Positions 1 through 12,516 of a stretch of 64,000 bases of DNA are shown one piece after another. The notes under the pieces were generated by a model. The model worked only from the letters and a program-made list of their open reading frames with translations, searched no databases and had not been told where the DNA came from. The stretch is from Rattus norvegicus (lineage: Eukaryota; Chordata; Mammalia; Rodentia; Muridae). Each line of letters opens with the position of its first letter. The first letter of the stretch is position 1. The translations under genes and the position numbers were made by a program. The stretch lies in contig NC_086024.1 in NCBI RefSeq assembly GCF_036323735.1, positions 134,841,053 to 134,905,052 on the forward strand, written 5' to 3'.

Positions 1-225
1 ACATGCCCATGAATGTTCTGTATGGACCTTGTATTTCAAAACAGAGGAGAAGGAGGACAGCATTATTCCAGAAGAAAATAGTTTGTGTCCACAGGCAGAG
101 TGACATCACTTTGTACCCTATCTGCCTGTCCTATAGACAGAGCTTATCCACATGCCTCTCATTTCAGGTATATAGTCGGTGAAGGAACTGGTGAGACAGG
201 AGGACAGGGCACAAGATTAAACTCT

Positions 226-238
226 TGCTAGGGAAGAA

Positions 239-285
<47 letters not shown>

Positions 286-425
286 GAAGGAAGGAAGGAA
301 AGAAGAAAGATAAAGGGAGAGGGAGGGAGGGAGAGAAAAAGAGGGAAGGGAGGAAGAGAGATGGAGAGAGGGAGAGAGGGAGGGAGAGAGGGAGGGAGGA
401 AAGGAGGGAGGGAGGGAGGAAAGGC
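226..425. repeat. Polypurine tract (GAAA/GGAA/GGGA)
   Basis: About 200 bp of nearly pure purine grading from GAAA units through GGAA to GGGA/GAGA units. Reading frames through it are low-complexity Lys/Arg/Glu or Ser/Leu/Pro strings and are not genes. Confidence 0.95.
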
Positions 426-1070
426 AGGCAGGTGAGTGCTCCCACCCTACCCTCCAGTATCAAACAGTCCTCTACACACAGTGACTCAGGGCACTCATGG
501 GCACTAAACCCTACATGTGGTTTCCTGTCCGAAACTTCCTTGCTATGAGACAAAGGCCCCATCTTATACTGGGTAGCAAAGGCAGTGTCTCTCTAAGGCT
601 GGCTGTGGACTCAGTGTGCTTGTTAGGGAAGCAGCTGATAAACGCCTAGCTCACGTGACTGCAGTGCTGACACGCAGTGACATTCTCAGGGTGGCACAGG
701 GTCACTGCAAACCCCTACTGCAAGCCCAGGGAATCTTCTTTGGGAGACTGGAAAATTGCTCCGTTCTCTCTGCAGATAGGACGGGACTCCCTCATGGGCA
801 CTGAAACAGGCTGTGGCCAGGGCTCTCTGCCCTTGCTCTGCATCTGTCTTTCTCTTCTGTCTATTGGCTTTTAGGACGTCAGAAAGCCAGGACTGCCGTC
901 TTCCGACCTATTAGGAGGGATGAGGGAAGAGAACATGCCACCTCACGGCCCTATGCTCAGAGCTGTCTGAGAAGTGTGTGACATGTCCCAGAAATGTGTC
1001 ACCTTTGGATGTAGCAGTGCATTTCTGAATGAGATGAGATTGGGGGCAGCGGGGGACAGAAGGGGTTTTG
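426..1070. other. Anonymous sequence
   Basis: No gene, SINE or recognisable repeat was seen. Short open frames lack codon bias or domain resemblance. Confidence 0.5.
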
Positions 1071-1335
1071 ATTGCCAGGAATCTTCGTTGTCAGCTTGAC
1101 TGGAAGTAGAATGACCTGCTAGACAGAGACATGCGTCTGGCTATGTCTGTGATGGCTTTTCCTGAGGATTAACTGAGGAGAGACACCCACCCGTGGGGCC
1201 CAGAGTAATAAAAGAGGAAAAAGCCGGTAAACGCTGGCCTTCCTTCATGGCCCAAAATGACATAAAGAGTTCTGGCATGCTGTCCCCTCCATGATGGACT
1301 GAGCCACCTGAGGCTGCCATGCAGATCAATATGTC
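1071..1335 (+). repeat. LTR-like rodent interspersed repeat, fragment
   Basis: Opens with a 'gtcagcttgac' block, continues through a 'ggcttttcctga...attaactgagga' section and 'aataaaaga', and ends with 'ccatgatggactgagcc'. This order is shared with other copies in the window (30.1 kb, 47.9 kb). Family name not assigned. Confidence 0.6.
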
Positions 1336-1794
1336 CGTATTCAGGTTGAGAAGCTAATGATTTTAGTAATCAAACCACTGTGGGTGGGGGGACACTGACT
1401 TCAGAGGTCAAATCGGTGGACAGAGCCCACATCAGAGGTCAGAGCAGCAGCTGTCACTGTGGCTTTGGAATGATAATCATGTACTTAGAGCGTATCCGAC
1501 ATCACCCCTAGAAGCCGAGCCCAGGTTCTGTGCACCCCACTGGAGACGAAGTTCACTAGCGCAGACGCTCTCGGCATTCCCTAGCATCTTGCCCAACCTG
1601 ACGTGCTCTGTCAAAGTGAAAAATTTACATGCTGAGTTCTCCAAATTCCACACCATAAACCATTGGAGATGAAGACCAATGTCTTCCCATATGGTGCTGA
1701 AGTATGTACACACATGCATACATTTACACAGACAGATGGACGTGCATTCATGCATGTTCAAACATATTCACAGAATACATGTGCCTAGTTAGAT
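1336..1794. other. Anonymous sequence
   Basis: No gene or recognisable repeat seen before the CA-rich array that follows. Confidence 0.45.
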
Positions 1795-2036
1795 ACCTAC
1801 ACACACATGCACATACAAATCAAAGGCCTATATACACACATACAAGTATACATGTATACACACACATATAAATGTGCACACACACATGTACATGTGCATA
1901 CACATATACATGCACACACATATACATGTGCACACACATACATGTGTACACACATATATACATGCACACACATACATGTGTACACACACATATACATACA
2001 CACACATACATGCGCGCACACACACATGCACACACA
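1795..2036. repeat. Compound CA/TA/TG microsatellite
   Basis: About 240 bp of alternating purine-pyrimidine (CACATA, TACATG, CACACA blocks). Long alternating tracts of this kind can adopt Z-DNA. The Cys/Val/Met or His/Thr open frames across it are artefacts of the repeat. Confidence 0.95.
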
Positions 2037-2084
2037 ACCTTGCTAGGTGTTGGGAGTGATGCCCTTGAAACCCTCCATTATTGA

Positions 2085-2500
2085 TGTTAATATTATGGTT
2101 AGGGTTAAGTATGACTGGGTTCATGGAAAATTCCCAGCCAGCTGCAGAAGACTAATACAAATCTGGTAGTCAGGATGAATAATGATATGACAAAGTTGTG
2201 ACCTTGCCGAGAAATACATCTGACGTCAAGATACCCAATGTGATGACCTGTAACCTTTCTGAAAAAAACATCTGTTGACATCAGCTGACCACACGAATAC
2301 TGTGTCTTCGGCCTGAGTAAATGTTTCACACTTTCCCCCTCCCTCTGTTACCCCTGTTATGGTATAAATTCAGCCTTGGGAAAAAATAAAATTGTTGCCT
2401 TGATCAGACTCTTGTCTTGGCATCCTTCTTTGTGTCTCTTGTCCCCCATTCTCTTCCAGGTACCCTCAGCACCCCTCGTTGACAGCTAGGGAGCTGCTGC
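2085..2500 (+). mobile_element. Probable solo ERV-type LTR relic
   Basis: The sequence has LTR organisation: a roughly 260-bp U3-like part, a TATA-like 'tataaattc' near 2362, a polyadenylation signal 'aataaaa' near 2383, then a pyrimidine-rich U5-like part. I see no adjoining gag/pol sequence, so it looks like a solo LTR. Exact ends and family were not resolved. It could instead be a non-autonomous LTR element. Confidence 0.5.
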
Positions 2501-3118
2501 TCAGACTATTATGGTCACAAGGGAGTGGAGAAGGTTTGTGCCAAAGGCCACAATACTCCTTCCTCTTTAGAAGGTACTTCTGTGACTTCCTAGAGCTGAA
2601 AGATCTCAGATCACTTTATGAGGGGCTTCCAAGGAGATGGGAGAGAGGGAAAACATGAAGTTATTTTAGACTGCTGGCCAGGAAGCTTCCCGCTTGACTT
2701 CACAAAACCCTGAGACATTCGCAGGGCAGGTAGGGTGTCATGAGGCATAAATAACTAGGCAGAGTCCTCAAAGCCACCTCAGTTTTGCAAAGCCACCTCT
2801 GCCCTCCCTGGACAGCAAGCTCCCGATTTCCTGAGTACTCCCCACCACGGTCTGCAGGCTTTGCCATACCTGATAGAAGAGGCATTGGGAAGGGATAGCC
2901 ATGGCAGAGACTGCCCAACTCACAGGCCTCAGGAGCCTCAGGGAGCCAGCTCCAAGAGCACCTGCCACCTTCTCCCATTGGGAGTGTCCAGAGATTCCAG
3001 GAGGCCCGAAGAAGGGTAACTCCCTTTGGTTTGGTTACAGTTGAGATACATTGTAGGTTGATGTCACTACACAGGTGAAGGCAGGTACAGGATAGAATGA
3101 GGTCTGTCACTGGATGAG
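2501..3118. other. Anonymous sequence
   Basis: No convincing gene or repeat. Short overlapping frames on the minus strand at 2700-3110 have no recognisable domain. Confidence 0.45.
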
Positions 3119-3640
3119 AAGGAAGGATGGGCAGGAGAAAAGTTCTAGAGGAGGAGGAGACTGGAGGAGAGAGAGGCAGCTGGGAGAGAACATGGCAGTG
3201 GATGTTAAGATTCCTCTCTGCACATCTACAGGTTGTTATGAATGTTCTTAAGGGGTGGATGTGTACTGGGCTATGTGTGTCTAGATGGACAATTATATCT
3301 TATCAATTGGGTCAGAGGCTATTGTGTTGTGTGTTCTTTCATGTGGCGACTTAATTGAATTCGTGAGAGTGTGTGGTGGGTGGAGACACTAGGCCACCAC
3401 GGAACTGGGATGTGTGTGTCTGGCATGGTGGTAACCTGCCTTAGGAACTAGATGGGTAGAGAGATTGCTGCCAGGCTCAGAGAGTAGCCATCGGCAGTAT
3501 GATATGATGGAGCGGGTGAGAGGCTTTGCTGACTGAGATGAAAATATCCCACAGATGCCGTGCGGCCCTACGGTGCTGATTCTAGTGCTCGGGATAAAAG
3601 AAACCATTCACTTCGTTTTACCTCAACAAGACATGTCTTG
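3119..3640. repeat. Unassigned interspersed repeat (copy 1 of a pair)
   Basis: Contains 'tatatcttatcaattgg' and the general order purine-rich head, 'ggatgt...gtgt' section, then a TG-rich tail. This resembles 11575-11900, where 'tagccttatcaattgg' occurs in the same context. Similarity was judged by eye only; the family is not assigned. Confidence 0.4.
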
Positions 3641-3664
3641 AAAAAAGTCCAATATCCCTATGTT

Positions 3665-3951
3665 AGTCGCCTTTCTTAATGCTTTAATAAAACACCGGAG
3701 TGAAGCAATTTAAGGAAGGAAGGGCTAGTTCCAGCTCACGGATCATCATGGCAAGTTGGCAGCAGGAGCCTGAAGAAGCTGCTTACCTGGCACCCGAGGT
3801 CAGGAAGCAGAGGGAGGAGAGTGCTTGTGTTCAGTGCGTCCTCTCCCTTTAATTCAGTCAGGGGTGTGCACATTGGCTCGTTAGAGTGGGTCTAGCCCTG
3901 TAATCTAGAAACTCCCTCCTAGACATGCCCAGAAGTTTGTCTCCTCCGTGA
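3665..3951 (-). repeat. LTR-like rodent repeat, degraded
   Basis: 'aataaaacacc', 'aaggaaggaagggctagtt', 'cagctcacggatcatcatgg' and 'caggagcctgaagaagctgc' follow the same order as the better preserved minus-strand copy at 24205-24590. Confidence 0.5.
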
Positions 3952-4131
3952 GTCTAGATCAGCAATTCTCAAACCCCTTTGGCAAACCTCTATCTCCAAA
4001 AATATTTACACAGCGGAATTACAGTTATGGAGTAGCAACAAAAATAATTCTATGGTTGGGGGTCACCACAACAGAAGGAACTATATCGGAGGGTCACAAT
4101 GTCAGGAAGGTTGAGAACCTCTGCTCTAGAT
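3952..4131 (-). mobile_element. hAT-Charlie-type mini-transposon (URR1-like)
   Basis: Imperfect terminal inverted repeats (cagcaattctcaaa at 3960 and ttgagaacctctg ending 4123) enclose a body with 'ggttgggggtcaccacaac'. The flanking 8-mers gtctagat (3952-3959) and ctctagat (4124-4131) match at 7 of 8 positions, as expected for a hAT target duplication. No transposase; non-autonomous. Confidence 0.75.
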
Positions 4132-5214
4132 CCTGTCAGGCTTCTGGTCATAATGAACCACACTGATCTCCAAACAAATGTTTCCCAAGGGTCCTTGGAG
4201 CTGGGTGGCCGTCACAACGTTCTGGCTTCACCCACCATCCACAGGGAGCTTCCAGATCCCTCCGGCTCAGGAGGTGGCACCAAGAGAAGCTGTGAGAGGA
4301 GCCCAGGCAATAGAAAGAGAATGGGACACTGCATTGGCCTGTGCCCTTCTGAGGCCCATTGGCACTTGCCCTGGCCACCCATGGGACCTGAGGATACCTG
4401 GAAAGGATCATCTGTGAGCTCATCATCATCCAGCTGGAGCTCAGGGAAAAGCCATGGTCTGCTGTTTGTGCCTGTTTTCCAGTCATCTAAAGAAAGCACC
4501 ACAGACAGGCGGGGCCCGCAAGCCACCACCATGTGTTCTGGGGGCCAGAGCTGAGATCACACAATGGGCCCAGTAGATTCCTGGGATCAGAGGGATAGCC
4601 AGGCCCTTCTCCTGGTTTCCATTGCCTGCCCACTATCTCTGGACATCTTTGGCTGGTGACAGAAGGTCCCTCTCCATCTGCAGCCTGGCACAGAGCTCTG
4701 CTGTCACATGTCTGCCTCCAAGTCTCTCCTTAGATACAGACACAGTCACTCCAGGACAGAGTTACTCAATACTGCTTCAACCTACTCTTGACTAACCACA
4801 TATGCAACAGTGCTACCGTCCCCACTCCAACAGTCACATTCTGAAACCCTAGGGGAGAATTTCACCAGCGCACTGAGCCAGAGTCCAGACTTCTGCTCTC
4901 TGTCCACTTCCCTGCTCTAGAGACAAACTGGGGATGCATCATCCCACACCAGCTCCCTTCACCACTGTGTGTGAGAAGGGGGTGTTAGCCTCTCAGAGAC
5001 TTACAGACAACCAGCATGTACCACAGTCCTGTGGCCACATATGTACTCAGAAGGCTTGGATGGCTGAGTTCTCATCATGTAGCTTTTCTCAGACTGGGAG
5101 TGGCTCATCTTCCCACACAGTGCTCAGGAGCCTGTTAGGGGACAGTAAAGAAGCTGCTGGGCTGTGAATGCTGGGAAAGGAATCTTTGGCAAGGATGGCT
5201 ACACTGTATGAACA
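4132..5214. other. Anonymous sequence
   Basis: Open frames here, the largest about 150 codons at 4099-4554, overlap on both strands and lack recognisable domains. No repeat recognised. Confidence 0.45.
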
Positions 5215-5565
5215 CATACCCCCCCACACATGTATACATGCATACATACTACATACATATACACACCATATACACACATATGCAGGCACACACATGCAGG
5301 CACACGCACACACACACTACAAACATACACACACATACTACATACACTCACATATACATGCACACACATGCATGTACACACATATACTACATACATACAC
5401 TCACCACAGACATACACACGTGCATGTATACACACATACTACATACATACACATACCACATATACACACACCACATACACACATGTATGTCAACACACAT
5501 GCACACACACATACTATATAAACACACACATATGCACATACACACCCATATACACAAACACAGGG
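5215..5565. repeat. Compound CA/TACA microsatellite
   Basis: About 350 bp of CACACA, TACATA and CATGCA blocks, a long alternating purine-pyrimidine array. His/Thr/Tyr-rich frames here are repeat artefacts. Confidence 0.95.
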
Positions 5566-6600
5566 ACTATGACTGGGCTATCACAGGGGCAAGAGTAGGT
5601 GCTTGTAGGAAAGTCTATCTAACAGGCTTTGGCCCACAGCCACAAGAGGATTCTGTAAGGGGATTGCAAAAACACTCTACTAACACACTGAAAAATTAGA
5701 CCTTTCTTTGTTTCATCCCCACAGTGGCCATCACTCCTACTGAGCCCCCCACCCCCACTGTGTCCAGCACGTGCTGTCAGGGAACCATCATCCCTCACAG
5801 CCACGGACACCGTCCCTGAATTTCTTTCACGGTGAGCTGGCTCTCCATTGGCAACGATGGTGCCTGTCTCTGCCAACAGCTCCAAGTCAGCACTGTGCCC
5901 TGCCTATTCCTCACCAAACTACAAAAGGGAAGAGGGTCTGGTCTTGACCCCTTTCCAGAAAAGGGCCTCCTTGGCGCCTATGCAAATGCACCACCTCTGT
6001 CCAGAGTTTTCTCTCTGCAAGCTGGTGGGGAGGGGTAGCTGTGAAATGCCAGAAGGGCCCTGGGTCCCTTCCCCCACAATAGGAACCTTACTGACACACT
6101 GATCACCATCGATAATAAGGCGTGGAGGGAGACATCCGTGAAGGCCAAGCGCTCCGAAGGGCTCTAGTCAGCCTTGTCTGAAGGCGCTTGGGAAGCACTG
6201 AGCAGCGGCTCTTGGAAACAGTTCCAAGTGTGCTTGGAGGATTAGGCCTAGCACCCAGCTACCTGCTTTCCAGCTGGGGAAACTGAGTCACGCTGTGTCT
6301 AAGGGGTTTGTCACATTGGACCTGGAGAAGGGAGGTGAAGCAAGTTCAGAAGCAGGTTGGGACCTCGCTCCTCCTCCACCTGTTCAGCAAAGGATTTGCC
6401 AGAGAGAACGCACTTCTGGAAAGGTTCCAGGCTTGGGAGCAGTTCCTAAGCACCTGTTCCCCTCAGTGTTCCTTTGCCATAAAGCCCCTAGAGCATTGTC
6501 ACCCTGGGGTGGAAAAGAAACAGCTGGCGCAGGAGGAAGCTCTGTCCAGGGGGCTACAGGCCTAAAGGAGTGGAGGCCGTTTAACCCCTCTGCCGAGAAG
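5566..6600. other. Anonymous sequence
   Basis: No gene seen. A weak MIR-like stretch (ggggaaactgagtcacg) occurs near 6276, and an octamer ATGCAAAT lies near 5980. Neither is strong enough to call alone. Confidence 0.4.
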
Positions 6601-7145
6601 ACTCCTTATAATTAAGATCCTTGGGAACACGGTGATTCCAGGGCATGTCATGGAAGTTCTGTCTTCACACAGCTCAGGTCAGCTGTAGGCACTGGCATGG
6701 TCCTAATTGACGGCTCCCATTGGGTCTGAAAGAAAAGATGTAATTGGGCCACACAAAACATGTCCTGCCCAATTACAAGAATCGGCACAGACGGGCTGAC
6801 CTGTGACCTATAAAACAAAATTAAGATTTTTCCAACCTCACCAGGAGGTGTGTGTGCAGCAGACCAGCTGTCCTCATCTCCCAGCTCCCCGGTGGTGAGG
6901 AGACAGAACACATTCGGAGCCCTGGGAACAAGTGCCACAGGCTTCGAGTGGCTGTTGGATGGCCTTTCAGCTGGGGGCCAAGGGTGGGGGCTGACACTCG
7001 GATTTTTTTGTCCCACATGCCCAGATCTATGTGGCAAATGAGCAAGCGCCTTTCTGTTGGGCCCTGGGTGCCAGCAAGCCTGTTCTTTACAAACCCACCA
7101 GAATCCCCAACAACTCTGAGACATGTTAATTATGTTTAGCCAGAA
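6601..7145. promoter_or_regulatory. Candidate regulatory stretch with clustered homeodomain cores
   Basis: TAATTA, TAATTG or AATTAA-type cores occur near 6608, 6702, 6741, 6771, 6820 and 7126 within about 530 bp of repeat-free sequence. Two of them form the arms of a perfect inverted repeat (separate entry). Clustering of such cores is a feature of some developmental enhancers. This is inference from motif content only; conservation was not tested. Confidence 0.3.
6739..6777. repeat. Perfect 11-bp inverted repeat with 17-nt spacer
   Basis: Arms tgtaattgggc (6739-6749) and gcccaattaca (6767-6777) are exact reverse complements. Each arm carries a TAATTG/CAATTA homeodomain-type core plus an adjacent CCAAT-type ATTGG/CCAAT box. 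Confidence 0.9.
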
Positions 7146-8088
7146 AAATTAAAGAGGGGACACTGAAGGGGTGGGTTGTGGAAAGGTCCTTGGTGTCTTG
7201 TGAAAGTGTCCTATCCCCATTCCCTACAAGCCTACTTTTCTCCTGTGAACCTCGAGCAGATGTCCAGATTCTAGGGCAAGGGCTGACCCCAGGCACCGGA
7301 AGGCTTTTCTTTATCCATTCTTCAACCTCCTCTCCTGGGGAGCCGTTTCCCACCTCATAGGGAGAAGCCATGTGGGTGAATTTTTCCTCAACTCATTGAC
7401 CATCAGGGACCTCTGACAGCAAGGAGGTGGAGGCAGGCCCTCAGCTCCCCAGGAAGACACCCTTAGAAGTGGATCTTTGCCTTCACTCAGCAAATGTGGA
7501 GCTAGAAGTACAGTGAGCAGCCAACTCCCTTCCTTCCCTTCTGCAAATCAACACAGTCCCCCAGACTGGCTCTTGGCATGCATTGGTTAACTGCTGCTGT
7601 TTTCTCTGAAGTCGCTGCAGAGAGTCAGATAGTGAGTTGGCATGCTCCTTTGAAATGTTTACCGTGTTCCTTAAAGCAAGGGACACGCTGGTTCCTCCAC
7701 AATTTCGGGGTCGATAGATCTTTTTTCCTTCCTTTTGAAAACCTCTGCGGCAAACACGCCAACTCAAGTATAATTCAGTTGCCTTAGAGGGTCAAATAAA
7801 CAGATGCAGGGCTTTAGGGAGGGCAAACTCTTGCAGATCTGCCCAGAGAAACTTCTTCTCAGTTCCCCCACAGAAAGGCGAAGCGGTATGTGATCATTAC
7901 GCTGTAACAAGGAAGCACAGCCTGAAAACTGGGCGATAAATACCATCTGCTCTTGCCTTCCGTACAAGGAACCCCGAGAACGAACACCCTGAGCTCAGCA
8001 GCCATGCCGTGGGGCTCCACTGACGTGTGTGAGGGAACACTTTCACATGCAAATGTCTTTTTTAAAAGGAAAAGATTTTATTTTCAAA
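7146..8088. other. Anonymous sequence
   Basis: No gene or repeat recognised. A perfect octamer ATGCAAAT occurs near 8048. Short frames on both strands are not supported as coding. Confidence 0.45.
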
Positions 8089-8192
<104 letters not shown>

Positions 8193-8214
8193 CTGTCAAT
8201 TTGCCTGCCTGTCT

Positions 8215-8372
8215 ATAACTGGAGGTACTTGTAGATGTCAAAAGCCATGGACCTCCCAGAGCTGGAGTTACAGGCAGTTGTGAGTCACCTGATGTGGGTG
8301 CTGGGAACAGAACTTAGGTCCTCTGCAAGAGCAGTGAGTGCTCTTAACTGCTGAGCCATCTCATCTCTCCGA
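8215..8372 (-). mobile_element. B2/B3-type SINE
   Basis: Reads as the reverse complement of the tRNA-derived B2/B3 head: 'gggtgctgggaacagaactt', 'ctctgcaagagcagtg' and 'gctcttaactgctgagccat' mark the pol III A- and B-box region. The tail side merges into the GT/GA array. Confidence 0.85.
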
Positions 8373-9192
8373 ATTAGTCTTCAGGAGAAGAAAAGCCATT
8401 CAAGAAGACATCTTGGGGGAAAAAAAGCCTCAGCTTTTTTTGTACTGGCAGATAGTACAGTCTTTAAAAAAAAGAAGAAGAAGAAGAAGAGGAAGAGGAA
8501 GAAGAAAGGACTAAAACCTGGAGCTTCAGGATATGCACGTAACTTTCATGATAGCACAATGGACACATCCACACAAGCCTGCAATCCCCACACTCTAACC
8601 GAAGCTCTGGAGATAGAATGACATTTATATAAATCTCACGTGGTATTTTGACTGCATGTTTTTTTTTCCCCTCCCAAGGAGTTCAAAGGCATTTATAGAT
8701 ACTCTGAGGATTGCTGCGATACCCTGGTGAGGTGGCAAATTCGATTAACTCAGTTGTGCAGTTAAGAATAAAAACCTGCAAGCAGCCGAATGGCTGGGCA
8801 AAAACCATATGGCGTGCTGCTGATAATGCCTTGGGAAGAAAACTGGGCTTCCTAGCACCACTCCGAGCTCCCTGACTGTTCAAATGACTTATTGCATTCT
8901 TTAAAAGTTAGACTCCGTCAAGGTCACGATAAGGACACATATAAAGCCCTACCTTTCCATCCGCAGGACTGAAGGACCTGAGCCCCATCCATCCCCACTG
9001 CCTCAGCCCCACCCGAGCCACCGCCACCTCTGGAGAGCTCAGTTCTGAATCAAGAAGGGCAAGACCAGGGTGTGTGGGAGCCCAGAGTCCTGAGGTGGGT
9101 TTTCCTCTCTGCAGTCGCCTAGAAGGCTTGTGGGCACCAGTGGTTCTGACTTCCTTTATTCTCAGTCTAAACAAGAAGTGGAGAAGGAAGAA
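8373..9192. other. Anonymous sequence with a short GAA/GGA tract
   Basis: A small purine tract lies at about 8468-8508. Otherwise no gene or repeat was recognised. Confidence 0.45.
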
Positions 9193-9260
9193 GGAGGAGG
9201 AAGGCGTGGGCTTGTTGTCTAGGGCAGATGGAGGAGGAAGGCGTGGCTTGCTGTCTAGGA
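9193..9260 (+). repeat. Two-copy local tandem duplication, 37-bp period
   Basis: 'ggaggaggaaggcgtgg' followed by 'cttgttgtctag' (first copy) or 'cttgctgtctag' (second) occurs at 9193-9224 and again at 9230-9260. Confidence 0.85.
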
Positions 9261-10730
9261 GCTGATGTCAGGCGTGAGGAAGGCACGCCTCAGCTCCCGT
9301 CCGCCGTCATTGACTCTTCGAGACCACAGAGGATGGGATGAACAAGGAGCAGCCAGAGGAGAGGGAGCAGCTGGGCTACTGCTGACCAAAAGAAGCTCTT
9401 TGGCTCCTAGGTAGCGACTACATTCCAAGGCATTTCCAGACCTTACAGCTGAAATTGCTCAACATGGCCTCTAGTAACATTTGAGAAGTTTTAAGGACAT
9501 GGTGCCTGGGAGAAGGCAGGAAAACCCCGCTACCACAAGATATTAGTTGGGACGTTCAGCCTTGCAGGCCGGCTTCATGCCTCGCCCTCCTCCCCCCTGG
9601 CTTGGCCTTTCTCTTACCACATCCTGCGTCTTCCTGCTTTGAGGTCCTTAGCATATTGTGCTAGCTGCCAAGACCACCTATTGCCACCTTTCACATACCG
9701 AATGCACCCGTCAGATGTTTAAACATGACTTCCTCAGGGAAATCTCTCTCCCGATCCTCAGGTTGGTCAAGATGACATTAATGATAAGCTTAAAATACAC
9801 ATTATTGTTTACGGTCATACGGGACACATGTCCCAATGGCCGAAAACCATGGGACTTCGGGCTCACCTCCCCACTGCTAATTGGTATCAGCCAATATCAA
9901 GGAAGCAGATACAATGACTAGGATGGAGCTATGGGACTAGTGGTCCCAGTCAGGAAACATGTTACATGCTAGGTGACACAGGCTTTGACTCTCTTGCTAT
10001 GAATAGACTCTTCCATTTCTACCGTCTTGGGCAACTGGGGGTCACCTCTCTGGCACAGCATTTGCACAGATATCTGCTGACTTTGAGCAGAAGGAAAGAG
10101 ACTTATGGGAGCTCAGCAAAGTCGGGGTGGCTTGCTCCCCTCAACCTTCATCCTCATGGCTCCTTTCCCTCAGGCTGGTCCATTCTCTGCTGGAAATGAC
10201 AAGTCCACTGTACGTTTTTTAATGTTTCATATTTGTTCATGAGAAGGTTTTTTTCCCCCCCTCATTACTTCACGAGTTTTGCTTGTTTGGAAGGAATCAA
10301 TTTGCTTCATTATACTTCAGCCAGGCTTTGAAATACACAAGAGACTTCCAATCTAAGCCTTTTGTGATTGCCCTTTATTGGATTAAGATGGCTTATTCAG
10401 TTACAAAGAAAGGCTCCATCACCATCAGCATCTTTGTTTATAAGCTTTTGACTTTTTTCTCTCTCAATAGAATTCTCCAGAACCCAAGTGGGGGATCTTC
10501 ATAAAATATCACATGAAACAAAGGTGCTGGGCTGTTCATTGAACCCACCCTCACGTCTGAAAAATTTATCAAACATCTGAAAGCCTTCTTTTCCCCAAAT
10601 AGGAGCTCTCTAAGGAGGAAGTCTCTCGAACAGCAGTGGTGGCATCTCCAGTACAGCCACTCATCTTCACACACAAGGCGATCTCTCCGGGGGTTAAGCA
10701 CAAGTAGTAGCACTCTTAAAAACAGCGTGA
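9261..10730. other. Anonymous sequence
   Basis: About 1.5 kb without a recognisable repeat or gene. Open frames of 60-90 codons do not resemble known proteins. Confidence 0.45.
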
Positions 10731-10942
10731 GGGACTGAGGAGATGGCTCTGTCAATAAAATGCTTGTCACACAAGCATGTGGATCTGAATTCAAGCCCCA
10801 GAACCCACATAAAAAGCTGGGTGTGGTGGCACCTACAATCTGAGATGAGAAGGCAGAGAGAGAGGAACCTCAAGACTTGGAGCAGCTAGCCTGGGCTACC
10901 TGGTGAGCGCTAGGCCAATGCTCTACACATGGATACTTACCT

Positions 10943-10950
<8 letters not shown>
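10731..10950 (+). mobile_element. B3-type SINE
   Basis: A tRNA-like head 'ggactgaggagatggctctg' leads into 'gggtgtggtggcacctacaa' and 'tagcctgggctacctggtga', the B3 order. The element runs into the CA array at its 3' end. Confidence 0.85.

Positions 10951-10994
<44 letters not shown>
10951..10994. repeat. (CA)n microsatellite
   Basis: About 22 uninterrupted CA units form the 3' tail of the preceding SINE. Confidence 0.97.
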
Positions 10995-10998
<4 letters not shown>

Positions 10999-11574
10999 CC
11001 CAGAATGAGAAGAGGGGTAGACAATGGGGATCAGACCAGCGAGAGGGAGAAAGGCTGTGCAGTGTTAACAGAGTCATGCACACATAGTTGGACATAAAAC
11101 CATACACAGACAGAGAAGCGATGGGGAATTGAAGGGGGATTGTGGATGGTCCAACGTACCACCGAGGTCCTTTAATTTTTAGTAATTTACAAAACTCCCC
11201 AGAAATTGTAGACTTTGGAAGCAATGAGGGGGCCCAGATTTTGCCTATATTTTTTCAGCCCAACGCAGATACTGCTTCCAGATATGCACCACACATGGCT
11301 TCATGAACCCAGACTATCAGCTAATGGAATATACAGCTCTCTGTCCTCCAATAACGGTCACACGTTCAGAACTCAAATGTCCTTTGCTTCCGTGACAAAT
11401 GGCACGAACCCGTTTCCTGACACAGAGTGGATTTCTTGCACTGGTTGCTGGGGAGAGGAAGCTGCTGAGTGTAGGTCGATGTGTATATGCAGGTGAGAGC
11501 TGGCACAAGTTAGGTCAAGGCCATGATTGGACAGTAAAAGAGGAAGGTGAGGGACAAAGTTTCTGTAGGGAGGG
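10995..11574. other. Anonymous sequence
   Basis: No gene or recognisable repeat. Overlapping open frames on both strands are short. Confidence 0.45.
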
Positions 11575-11900
11575 AGAGAAGAAGAAGGAGGGGGAATGAA
11601 AATGGAGACTGAGAAGGATGACCCAGATCCGGGTGGTCCTGTATTGCCAAGGTAGCTGGGATGGATTTCTGTAGACAAATGTATCTTACCCAGGTGGGCA
11701 GTGTATAGCCTTATCAATTGGTTGCAAGTTTATCGTGTGGATGTATTGTATATTAAGTATTTAACATATAAACCTGGTTGTTGGGTTGCATTTGTTGAGT
11801 CCTGATTTCACTGGGTTGTTGGGAGTGTGAGCAAAGTCTGTGATAGGAAGCCATGCTAGGCTATTGAATGTTTGGGGCTAACTTGGCCCCAAACATATAC
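11575..11900. repeat. Unassigned interspersed repeat (copy 2 of a pair)
   Basis: A purine-rich head, 'cttatcaattggttgc', then TG-rich and AT-rich sequence parallels 3119-3640. Strand and family not determined. Confidence 0.4.
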
Positions 11901-12044
11901 AGACATCTCCCCTGCCTTTGGGTTTCTCTGGGATCCCTGACCAATACTCCTGCCTCCCCATTTTGTCCACCTGATCTGCCATCTCTTGTGTCTCCCTTTG
12001 CCTCCCAGGTGTCTTCTCTACAAATGCCCACGCGGCCACTGTGG

Positions 12045-12462
12045 TGAGCACGGCAGCAATGGCTCTTCTCGGCTGTCGGCTTGACTACATCTGTAGAGAC
12101 ATTCTTTCCCTTGTTTGAAGTGGGTAAATCCTCTTCTAGTCCAGACTTTTGAGGTAGGAAGACACATACCTTTGACCCAGATTTTAAGGTGGGAAAATAA
12201 ACCTTTAATATAGACCAAACCTTCTACTGTAGGCCTATATAAGGACACGAAGAAGGAAGCTTTCGTTCATGGCCTGCTTGCCTTCGTCTTGCCAGCACAT
12301 CCATCCATTCCTTCACTGGCATTGGAGACTGCTTCTTTGGGATTCCAGCAAATAGAGAAGACCATGTCAACATAAGAACTACAGGACTAGTGGACTCTCT
12401 GTTTACAGCCAACCATTGTTGGGTTAGCTGAACTGTAGCCTGTAAGTCATTCCAATAGATCC

Positions 12463-12516
<54 letters not shown>

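Noticed and set aside
4099..4554. Open frame of about 150 codons
   Set aside because: It begins inside the hAT-type mini-element and is overlapped by open frames on the other strand; no domain.
6255..6330. MIR-like fragment (ggggaaactgagtcacg)
   Set aside because: The match is confined to one short block; not enough flanking order to call.
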